DNA from: Lachnospiraceae bacterium
GTDB taxonomy: Bacteria > Bacillota > Clostridia > Lachnospirales > Lachnospiraceae
Direction of reading: 5' to 3'
Assembly: GCA_017964745.1 (NCBI GenBank)
Contig: JAGCRJ010000218.1
Coordinates: forward strand, 1-13,179
Length of the DNA: 13,179 bases
Positions within the stretch are counted from its first letter, which is position 1. Every line of letters begins with the position of its first letter. The notes under the pieces are model-generated. The model was not told the DNA's origin and ran no database searches. It saw only the letters and a list, made by a program, of their open reading frames with translations. The position numbers and the translations under genes are program-made. Positions 7,006 to 13,179 of the stretch are shown piece after piece.

Positions 7006-7020
7006 AATACCGTAAATATG

Positions 7021-7037
7021 CTTAAGAAAGGCTTAAG
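7021..7037 (-). other. AT-rich inverted repeat after the DUF1846 gene
   Basis: CTTAAG occurs twice around a 5-base spacer (7021-7026 and 7032-7037) and can form a 6-bp stem 11 bases past the DUF1846 stop. It is the only hairpin at the end of that transcription unit. No T-run follows it, so it could be at most a weak terminator; read-through into ftsH is plausible. Confidence 0.25.
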
Positions 7038-7048
7038 GAAATATAACC

Positions 7049-8527
7049 TTATACGAAATCCTTGCCTCTCTCATACTCGGGCGTGCAGGTAAGCCTGATG
7101 CCGAGTTTGCGGTATACATTCTCGTCAACCCTTGAAAGGATAACGGAGGAATGAGCCTCTGCACCCTTAAGTCCGGGAAGGCTCTCAAGTGCGGCCTTTG
7201 CAAGAGGGTTGGCCGATGCGGAGCTCGAAAGTGCTATGAGCATCTCATCGGTATGAAGTCTGGGGTTATGTGCTCCCATATAGCTCGTCTTCAGAGTGGT
7301 TATGGGAATAAGGGTCTCCTCACTCATGACCTTTACTTCATGAGGGATACCCGCAAGTACCTTGATGGTATTGAGGAGTGCGGACGCTGCCGCTCCGAGG
7401 AGGGGATTGGTACGTCCGGTGACGATCTGTCCGTCGGGAAGCTCGATCGCAGCTGCGGGAGTTCCGCTCTCTGCCGCTCTTTCGAGTGCTGCGCCCACCA
7501 CCCTTCTGTCCTCGGGAGTGATGCCCGCCTGCTTTAAAAGGAGTTCCTGCTTGAAAAGCTCTGCCTTGGGAGCATCGCCCTTCTTAACCGCAACAGCCGA
7601 TGCGTAATATCTTCTCAGGATCTCCTGACATGAAGCCTCACGGCACGCTTCATCGTCGGTGATCGCATTGCCGGCCATGTTAACGCCCATATCAGTGGGG
7701 CTCTTGTAAGGGCACTCACCGAATATCGCATCGAAAAGAGCGGTAAGAACGGGGAAGATCTCAACATCACGGTTATAGTTAACGGTCGTCTCGCCGTAAG
7801 CTTCGAGATGGAAGGGATCGATCATGTTGACATCGTCAAGGTCTGCGGTAGCCGCTTCGTATGCGATGTTGACGGGATGGCGAAGGGGGAGGTTCCAGAT
7901 GGGGAAGGTCTCAAACTTCGCATAACCCGCATTGACGCCTCTCTTGTGCTCATGATAGAGCTGGGAAAGACAGGTAGCCATCTTGCCGCTTCCGGGTCCG
8001 GGTGCGGTAACGACTACGAGGGGTCTTGTTGTCTCCACGAAATCATTCTTGCCGTAGCCCTCGTCGGATACGATAAGGGGAATGTTCGAAGGATAGCCGT
8101 CGATGGGATAGTGGAGATAGCTCTTGAGCTCGTGTGAATCAAGAAGCTGTCTGAAACGGTCTGCAGCGGGCTGGCCTGAATACTTGGTTATGACGATGCT
8201 TGAAACAAGGAATCCGAGTTCCCTGAATACCTTGACGAGACGGAGAACATCCTGGTCATAGGTGATGCCGAGATCGCCTCTTACCTTGTTCTGCTCGATC
8301 GCATCCGCGCTTATAACGATGACTATCTCCGCCTGATCCTTGAGCTGCTCGAGCATAAGGAGCTTATTGTTGGGCGCAAATCCGGGAAGAACCCTTGATG
8401 CGTGATAATCGTCATAAAGCTTTCCGCCGAATTCGAGATAGAGTTTTCCGAATCTCGAGATCCTCTCTCTTATGTGAGCCGACTGAAGCTCTAAGTATTT
8501 AGCGGAATCAAAACCAATCTTTTGCAT
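7049..8527 (-). CDS. DUF1846 (UPF0371) family protein
   Basis: A 492-residue cytoplasmic protein of the DUF1846 family, recognised from its overall sequence (N-terminal IGFDSAKYLELQ, FGGKLYDDYHASRVLPGF and PLRHPVNIAYEAATADL). A P-loop-like stretch, APGPGSGK (175-182), follows the hydrophobic strand PLVVVT, which suggests nucleotide binding. A second conserved stretch is around YKSPTDMGVNMAG. I know of no firmly established biochemical function for this family, so none is claimed. There is no signal peptide or membrane helix. The ATG (8525-8527) has GGAGG 4 bases upstream. It lies 28 bases after uvrC, so it is likely cotranscribed with it. A short AAGAT/ATCTT stem sits in that gap, just before the ribosome-binding site. 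Length is typical of the family. Confidence 0.85.
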   Translation of the reverse strand: MQKIGFDSAKYLELQSAHIRERISRFGKLYLEFGGKLYDDYHASRVLPGFAPNNKLLMLEQLKDQAEIVIVISADAIEQNKVRGDLGITYDQDVLRLVKVFRELGFLVSSIVITKYSGQPAADRFRQLLDSHELKSYLHYPIDGYPSNIPLIVSDEGYGKNDFVETTRPLVVVTAPGPGSGKMATCLSQLYHEHKRGVNAGYAKFETFPIWNLPLRHPVNIAYEAATADLDDVNMIDPFHLEAYGETTVNYNRDVEIFPVLTALFDAIFGECPYKSPTDMGVNMAGNAITDDEACREASCQEILRRYYASAVAVKKGDAPKAELFKQELLLKQAGITPEDRRVVGAALERAAESGTPAAAIELPDGQIVTGRTNPLLGAAASALLNTIKVLAGIPHEVKVMSEETLIPITTLKTSYMGAHNPRLHTDEMLIALSSSASANPLAKAALESLPGLKGAEAHSSVILSRVDENVYRKLGIRLTCTPEYERGKDFV

Positions 8528-8556
8528 GTTGCCTCCATATATGAAAGATATAAATC

Positions 8557-10428
8557 TTAATTTTTCTCTCTGAAATCCTTAAAGAAAGAAACTATCTGCT
8601 CCGCGACGTCCGCCGGTATCTCCGGCATTGCGGAAAGTTCCTCCGCCGTCGCATCCGCTATCTCCGAAATGCTCCTGAACTTCTTCATAAGAGCTTTCTT
8701 TCGGGACGGTCCGACTCCCGGGATATCATCCAGGAGCGACTTCGTCTGGGTCTTGGCCCTGAGCGACCTGTGATACTCTATCGCGAATCTGTGCGCTTCA
8801 TCCTGGATCCTCGTGATCAGCTTGAAGCCTTCGGAGTGGGTATCTATCGGGAGCTCGACATTGTTAAAGTACAGTCCCCTCGTGCGATGCCTGTCATCCT
8901 TGACCATTCCGCATACGGGTATCTCAAGTCCAAGCTCTCCGAGCACCTCAAGTGCGATGTTGACCTGTCCTCTTCCTCCGTCCATAAGAAGGAGATCGGG
9001 CATGTGCGAAAAGGAAACACCGGTTCCCTCTTCACTTGCTTTAAGCCTTTCCGCTTCCTCCATTCCGTGGGTAAAGCGTCTGGTAAGTGCCTCCTTCATA
9101 CAGGCGTAATCATCGGGACCTTCGACCGACTTTATCTTAAACTTCCTGTAATCGCTTCTCTTGGGACTTCCGTTTTCGTATACTACCATCGAAGCGACAT
9201 TCTCGAAACCGTTGGTATTGGAGATATCGAAAGCCTCCATTCTGTCCAGGCCTTCCATCCCCAGTATGTCTTCTATCTCACGTACCGCACCCGATGTGCG
9301 TGCTTCTTCCTGTTTAAGTTTCTCGGCATCGTTGTGGAGGATGATACGTGCATTTTCCTCGCTCATCTCAAGAAGCTTTTCCTTGGTGCCTATCTTCGGA
9401 GTAAAGAGAACAACCTTGTGCGAACTCTTTTCCGAAAGCCATCCTTCGATAAGCTCCGCATCCTCGGGAGCATTCCTTATCATTATCTCCCTCGGGATAA
9501 AGCTCGTTCCGGAATAGAACTGCTTCAGGAATCCGCCCGTGACTTCGCTGTCCGATTCCATGAGTGAGTCGGTCATGTGGTAGTGCTCGCGACCGATCAG
9601 CTTTCCGTCCCTTACGAAGAAGATCTGCATTACGATATCTTCGCCGTCGCGGCTCATGCCTATGACATCCCTGTCGGTTCCGACATTTCCCGTGATCTTC
9701 TGCTTCTGTGCGACGCTCCTTACGGACTCCGCCAGATCCCTGTACTCGGCCGCTTCCTCGAATTTCATTTCCTCGGAGGCCGCCCTCATCTTATTTTCAA
9801 GGTCCTTTATGATAGGACCGTAATTGCCGTTTAAGAATTCCAGTGCACCCGCAACCTGAGCCGCATACTCTTCCTCCGAAACATATCCCTGGCAGGGTCC
9901 GCTGCACCTGTTTATGTGATAGTTCAGGCAGGGCCTTTCGAGTCCGATGTCCTCGGGAAGATGCCTGTTGCACGTGCGTAGCTTAAAGATTCTGTTCAGA
10001 AGCTCAATGGTGTCCTTGACGGCCGCTGCCGAGCTGTAGGGGCCGAAGTACCTGGACTTGTCCCTTTTCATGATCCTCGAAAAAAGGATCCTCGGGTATT
10101 TCTCACCCACCGTCACCTTGATGTAGGGATATGTCTTGTCATCCTTGAGCAGGGTGTTGTATTTGGGTGAATGCTCCTTGATCAGGTTATTCTCAAGGAC
10201 CAGTGCCTCAAGCTCGGAACCCGTGACAATGAACTCGAAGCGGTCGATCTTCTCCACCATGTTGTCGATAGCGGGTCCGCGTCCTATGTTCTTCCTGAAG
10301 TAGCTTCTGACACGGTTCCTGAGGTTTATCGCTTTTCCGACGTACAGAATTACATCATCCGCATCACGCATGATGTAAACTCCGGGTTTATCCGGCAGCT
10401 TCTTTAATTCCTCGGAAAAATCTTTGAT
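8557..10428 (-). CDS. uvrC: UvrABC system protein C (excinuclease subunit), probable ATC start
   Basis: UvrC makes both incisions flanking a lesion during nucleotide excision repair, after UvrA/UvrB loading. Numbered from the proposed ATC start it has 623 residues. The GIY-YIG nuclease spans about 12-95, with GVY at 16-18 and YVG at 29-31. C153, C167, C175 and C179 match the four cysteines known in UvrC to hold an Fe-S cluster. The UVR (UvrB-binding) motif is at about 205-239. The RNase H-like nuclease has D401 (FDISN), D483 (LMDGG) and H546 (EAHRF). A helix-hairpin-helix region (about 566-623, DIPGVGPSRKK) ends it. No ATG, GTG or TTG exists between the in-frame stop upstream (10449-10451) and M20. 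ATC at 10426-10428 is one base past the exonuclease stop with GGAG 9 bases before it. The first ATG (10369-10371) would remove GVY. The domain assignment is certain, the start is not. Confidence 0.93.
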   Translation of the reverse strand: MKDFSEELKKLPDKPGVYIMRDADDVILYVGKAINLRNRVRSYFRKNIGRGPAIDNMVEKIDRFEFIVTGSELEALVLENNLIKEHSPKYNTLLKDDKTYPYIKVTVGEKYPRILFSRIMKRDKSRYFGPYSSAAAVKDTIELLNRIFKLRTCNRHLPEDIGLERPCLNYHINRCSGPCQGYVSEEEYAAQVAGALEFLNGNYGPIIKDLENKMRAASEEMKFEEAAEYRDLAESVRSVAQKQKITGNVGTDRDVIGMSRDGEDIVMQIFFVRDGKLIGREHYHMTDSLMESDSEVTGGFLKQFYSGTSFIPREIMIRNAPEDAELIEGWLSEKSSHKVVLFTPKIGTKEKLLEMSEENARIILHNDAEKLKQEEARTSGAVREIEDILGMEGLDRMEAFDISNTNGFENVASMVVYENGSPKRSDYRKFKIKSVEGPDDYACMKEALTRRFTHGMEEAERLKASEEGTGVSFSHMPDLLLMDGGRGQVNIALEVLGELGLEIPVCGMVKDDRHRTRGLYFNNVELPIDTHSEGFKLITRIQDEAHRFAIEYHRSLRAKTQTKSLLDDIPGVGPSRKKALMKKFRSISEIADATAEELSAMPEIPADVAEQIVSFFKDFREKN

Positions 10429-10429
10429 A

Positions 10430-11452
10430 TCAGTCTTCTCCGGTATCCTCGGGGATCAGACCCGAAGTGTTCTTGCCGGGCTTTTTGGGCTTACGTCCGT
10501 TAGTGTTGTTCTTCCTGAACTCGCGGACCTTATTGAACCTCTTTTCGACAACCGCGGCTTCCTTTTCATTAACAAGGCGCAGGATCTTGATCAGATATAC
10601 GCCTTCGGGATCGGTCACAGGATGCATCACCATCTTGCCTTTGATCAGTCCGTGCTCTTCGCATTCGCAGAGGCAGTAGTATCTTCTGTCTCCCATCGAG
10701 AACCATCTGATCCGGCGCTTTGCACGCTTTCCGCAGACATAGCATCTTGTGGAAAGTATCTCCCTGTCCTTGAATGCCTTGTCACGGTTTTCGTATACCC
10801 TGGATATGAATTTCTCATATGTCGGGAATATGACCCTGACCTCATGCTCTTTATCAAGAGGAGGGAACGTGGTATCGAAGGATTCGAACTTCATCAGTTC
10901 GGGATCCTTATCAAGGAGCTTCCTTAAAACCTGGGCGGTGTAATATGCATCGCTGAATGCCCTGTGGAAGGGAATGTCCTTCGTGATGCCGAAATGATCG
11001 ACTGCATATTCGAGCCCGCGTCTGTTCTTGGTCTGCTTTTCCTCACTGAGGTTGAAAAGCTTCTGCGCATCCAGATATGCTACGGGACCGTCATTGATCA
11101 GCGGAACTTCGAAGAACTTCAGATTCTGCTGGAGCACCGTGATGTCTCCGGGACCCCATGTCACGAACAGGTAATCCGGTCCGCACCACTCGAAGAATCT
11201 TTCCGCGACCTTCTCGAAAGGATCACCTTTTTCAAGCTCCTCCATCTGAAGATGAACGAGCTTGCTGGTGTAGTTATGCATTTTCTTGTAGACCCTGGGT
11301 CTGATGAGTTCGCTGAATTCCGAGACGAGCTTTCCGCCCTCACCGTACTTCACGGCTCCGATCTCGATTATCTCGAAGGGGAGCCCGGAAACGGTCTCTT
11401 CCGTCCCTGTTGAGGACTGGTTCCACTCAAGGTCGATGACGATCATGTTCAT
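10430..11452 (-). CDS. DEDDh-family 3'-5' exonuclease domain protein with C-terminal cysteine cluster
   Basis: A 340-residue protein with an N-terminal RNase T/DnaQ-like exonuclease domain (about 3-178). Metal-binding acidic residues are D7 and E9 in IDLEWN, D103 in WGPGDITVL, and H163/D168 in HRAFSD, which is the DEDDh arrangement. The overall look is that of KapD/ERI1-like exonucleases rather than a polymerase proofreading subunit. Residues 237-267 hold CYVC, then C260, C262, C264 and H267, a possible zinc-binding module. A basic stretch (305-327) suggests nucleic acid binding, followed by an acidic end. The substrate (RNA or DNA) cannot be told from sequence. The ATG at 11450-11452 follows the proS stop by 18 bases and lacks a clear ribosome-binding site; M3 is an alternative start. 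The stop is one base before the proposed uvrC start, so the two are probably coupled. Confidence 0.82.
   Translation of the reverse strand: MNMIVIDLEWNQSSTGTEETVSGLPFEIIEIGAVKYGEGGKLVSEFSELIRPRVYKKMHNYTSKLVHLQMEELEKGDPFEKVAERFFEWCGPDYLFVTWGPGDITVLQQNLKFFEVPLINDGPVAYLDAQKLFNLSEEKQTKNRRGLEYAVDHFGITKDIPFHRAFSDAYYTAQVLRKLLDKDPELMKFESFDTTFPPLDKEHEVRVIFPTYEKFISRVYENRDKAFKDREILSTRCYVCGKRAKRRIRWFSMGDRRYYCLCECEEHGLIKGKMVMHPVTDPEGVYLIKILRLVNEKEAAVVEKRFNKVREFRKNNTNGRKPKKPGKNTSGLIPEDTGED
10438..10441 (-). promoter_or_regulatory. Ribosome-binding site candidate for the uvrC ATC start
   Basis: GGAG within the last codons of the exonuclease gene lies 9 bases before ATC (10426-10428). A second GGAG lies 8 bases before the internal ATG at 10369-10371, but starting there would delete half of the GIY-YIG motif. 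Confidence 0.4.
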
Positions 11453-11470
11453 GCAGTTTTTATGCGGGAA

Positions 11471-12904
11471 TCAATATGCTCTTCCCCAATAGACCATCTT
11501 GGTTGCAGGCTTTCCGCAGCATACGCATGTGTCGGAAAGCTTCTCCTGCTCGAAAGGCATGCATCTGCTGGTAACGGAAAGATCTGCCTTGATCTGATCC
11601 TCACACTCCCTGCAGCCGCACCACATAGCCTTTACGAAGCCGGACTTTTCGTTAAATATCTTCTTGAACTCATCATAGGTGACTGCGCTGTAGGTATGGG
11701 CATCACGATGAGCTCTTGCTCTTTCGAGCATCTCCTTCTGAATAGTCTCGAGGAGTTCGCTTACTTTGCTTTCAACCTCATCAAGTGAGATCTCGATCTT
11801 CTCCCTTGTATCCCTGCGGACGAGAACGCACTTGCCCGCTTCGATATCCTTGGGACCGATCTCGAGACGAAGGGGATATCCCCTCATCTCCGCCTCGGAG
11901 AATTTCCATCCGGGAGTCTTGTCGGTATCGTCAACCTTTACTCTTGCAACGCCCGACAGCTTATCCCTGAGTTCGTAAGCCTTGTCGAGCACGCCTTCCT
12001 TCTTCTGCTGGATGGGGATGATGCAGAGCTGGATGGGAGCAACCCTGGGAGGAAGTACAAGTCCCTCGTTGTCTCCGTGTACCATGATGAGCGCACCGAT
12101 GAGTCTGGTGGTAACGCCCCATGAGGTCTGGTGTACGTACTTTAATGTGTTGTCCTTCTCGGCAAACTGGATGTCGAATGCCTTGGCGAAGCCGTCGCCG
12201 AAATTGTGGCTGGTTCCGGACTGAAGAGCCTTTCCGTCGTGCATGAGAGCTTCAACGGTATATGTAGCCTCGGCGCCCGCGAACTTCTCCTTCTCGGTCT
12301 TCTGTCCCTTGATGACGGGGATAGCGAGTACCTCCTCAAGGAAATCCGCATAAACATTCAGCATCTGTACAGTTCTTGCCTCAGCTTCCTCAGCGGTAGC
12401 GTGAGCGGTATGTCCTTCCTGCCAGAGGAATTCTCTGGAGCGGAGGAAAGGCCTGGTCTCCTTCTCCCAGCGTACAACGGAGCACCACTGGTTGTAGACT
12501 CTGGGCAGATCGCGGTAGGAGTGGATATCATTCTTGTAAAAATCACAGAAAAGAGTCTCGGAAGTGGGGCGGACACACATTCTCTCCTGCAGGGGCTCCA
12601 GACCGCCGTGGGTGACCCAGGCCACCTCGGGTGCGAAGCCTTCCACGTGATCCTTCTCCTTCTGGAGCAGGGACTCGGGGATGAACATGGGCAGGTAGAC
12701 GTTCTGTACTCCCGCCTCCTTGAAGCGCTGGTCCAACTGCTGCTGGATCAGTTCCCAAATGGCATATCCGGCGGGCTTGATGACCATGCATCCCTTGACG
12801 CTGGTGTAGTCCACCAGCTCAGCCTTCCGGACGATGTCCGTGTACCACTGGGCGAAATCTTCGTCCATGGATGTGATTTCTTCGACCATTTTCTTGTCAG
12901 CCAT
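11471..12904 (-). CDS. proS: Prolyl-tRNA synthetase, short archaeal/eukaryote-like type
   Basis: A 477-residue class II synthetase that charges tRNA-Pro. It lacks the large editing insertion of the usual bacterial form, so proofreading of Ala-tRNA-Pro would need a separate protein, not seen here. The proline-binding loop is RPTSET (112-117). Motif 2 spans RWEKETRPFLRSREFLWQ (145-162), the TSHNFGDGF active-site loop lies at 221-229, and motif 3 is GLVLPPRVAP (261-270). The anticodon-binding domain follows. The C-terminal zinc-type domain has C429, C431, C434 and C460/C462/C463 and ends in tyrosine, as is typical of this subgroup. The ATG (12902-12904) has AGAGGAG 6 bases upstream. The first 105 or so codons use CTG for leucine far more than the rest, a codon-use break described in the findings. 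It heads the proS-exonuclease-uvrC-DUF1846 run. Confidence 0.95.
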   Translation of the reverse strand: MADKKMVEEITSMDEDFAQWYTDIVRKAELVDYTSVKGCMVIKPAGYAIWELIQQQLDQRFKEAGVQNVYLPMFIPESLLQKEKDHVEGFAPEVAWVTHGGLEPLQERMCVRPTSETLFCDFYKNDIHSYRDLPRVYNQWCSVVRWEKETRPFLRSREFLWQEGHTAHATAEEAEARTVQMLNVYADFLEEVLAIPVIKGQKTEKEKFAGAEATYTVEALMHDGKALQSGTSHNFGDGFAKAFDIQFAEKDNTLKYVHQTSWGVTTRLIGALIMVHGDNEGLVLPPRVAPIQLCIIPIQQKKEGVLDKAYELRDKLSGVARVKVDDTDKTPGWKFSEAEMRGYPLRLEIGPKDIEAGKCVLVRRDTREKIEISLDEVESKVSELLETIQKEMLERARAHRDAHTYSAVTYDEFKKIFNEKSGFVKAMWCGCRECEDQIKADLSVTSRCMPFEQEKLSDTCVCCGKPATKMVYWGRAY

Positions 12905-12936
12905 AATATTCTCCTCTGTTCTATTCTCGATGTTCT

Positions 12937-12953
12937 CCGGCTTTGGCTGCCGG
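12937..12953 (-). other. Weak inverted repeat between the phosphatase gene and proS
   Basis: CCGGC and GCCGG (12949-12953 and 12937-12941) can form a 5-bp GC stem with a 7-base loop, 27 bases past the phosphatase stop. No T-run follows on either strand, so it is a poor terminator. I see no convincing promoter in the 75-base gap. Confidence 0.2.
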
Positions 12954-12979
12954 GGAACGTGTCGGCAGGTAACTGCGGA

Positions 12980-13179
12980 TCAGGCTCCGAGGATGACATC
13001 CCCGGCCTCCCGGGTGGTGGAGACGATGGTGCCGTACTCCTGCCCTCCGTTTCGGATCAGAAAGTCTCTGGACCGAAACCCGTAATCCACAAATACTCCC
13101 CCCAGTCCGGCGTTTTTCGCCGTGGCGATGTCCACATCGGAATCGCCGATATACACGGCCTCTTCGGGTCTTACACCTA
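12980..13179 (-). CDS. HAD-family phosphatase, phosphoglycolate phosphatase-like (C-terminal fragment, cut by window edge)
   Basis: Only the last 65 codons are in the window, read from the right edge to a TGA at 12980-12982. The fragment begins GVRPEEAVYIGDSDVDIATA, which is HAD motif IV (GDSxxD, acidic metal ligands), then a conserved KNAGL and VDYGFR. This is the usual end of Gph/PGP-type HAD-IA phosphatases, which dephosphorylate 2-phosphoglycolate or related small phosphates. The catalytic nucleophile and cap domain are outside the window, so the substrate is uncertain. Its three leucines are CTG, CTG and CTC, like the 5' part of proS and unlike most genes downstream. It is 75 bases upstream of proS on the same strand. 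Confidence 0.85.
   Translation of the reverse strand, partial: GVRPEEAVYIGDSDVDIATAKNAGLGGVFVDYGFRSRDFLIRNGGQEYGTIVSTTREAGDVILGA

Noticed and set aside
7021..7037. CTTAAG inverted repeat as intrinsic terminator of the proS-DUF1846 unit
   Set aside because: The stem is AT-rich and no T-run follows, so it does not meet the usual form.
8557..10371. uvrC starting at the ATG at 10369-10371, which has GGAG 8 bases upstream
   Set aside because: This would remove the conserved EELKKLPDKPGVYI stretch and thus the first half of the GIY-YIG motif.
12937..12953. GC inverted repeat as terminator of the phosphatase gene
   Set aside because: Only 5 bp with a 7-base loop and no T-run on either strand.
1..13179. 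CRISPR arrays, insertion sequences, tRNA/rRNA genes, toxin-antitoxin or defence systems
   Set aside because: No spaced direct repeats, transposase, RNA gene or defence-type domain could be recognised; coding density is near complete and the genes are housekeeping.

Overview
The window looks like the chromosome of a Gram-positive anaerobe of the class Clostridia (Firmicutes). Base composition is moderate, roughly half GC. Ribosome-binding sites are GGAG-type and the genes are tightly packed. HPr kinase/phosphorylase, a ROK-type glucokinase, a DUF1846 protein and the short archaeal-type prolyl-tRNA synthetase occur together. This is a judgement from content; I cannot name a genus. Every gene I can support lies on the minus strand, so transcription runs from high to low coordinates.

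Layout in transcription order. (1) 13179-12980: C-terminal 65 codons of a HAD phosphatase (Gph-like), cut by the window edge. (2) 12904-7049: proS, a DEDDh exonuclease with a C-terminal cysteine cluster, uvrC, and a DUF1846 protein, with gaps of 18, 1 and 28 bases. This is probably one transcript for proline tRNA charging and DNA repair. (3) A 135-base gap with a good promoter candidate and a leader hairpin. (4) 6913-408: ftsH, an S11 D-Ala-D-Ala carboxypeptidase-like protein, trmB, trx, hprK and a ROK glucokinase. Stops and starts touch or overlap at most junctions, so this reads as one translationally coupled operon. It covers membrane-protein quality control, cell envelope, tRNA modification, redox and carbon-catabolite control. 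(5) A 72-base gap with a weaker promoter candidate and a leader hairpin. (6) 335-1: the N-terminal 111 codons of murB, running off the left edge.

No gap exceeds 135 bases. I see no tRNA, rRNA, CRISPR array, insertion sequence or convincing intrinsic terminator. Most of the window is housekeeping.

The strongest anomaly is the S11 carboxypeptidase homologue. It has lost the catalytic residues of all three active-site motifs but keeps the surrounding family sequence, signal peptide and membrane anchor, so it looks like a maintained pseudoenzyme. Other points: uvrC has no ATG, GTG or TTG in front of its GIY-YIG domain and may start at ATC. proS changes leucine codon usage sharply near its 5' end. 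ftsH and murB both have a short RNA hairpin directly before the ribosome-binding site.
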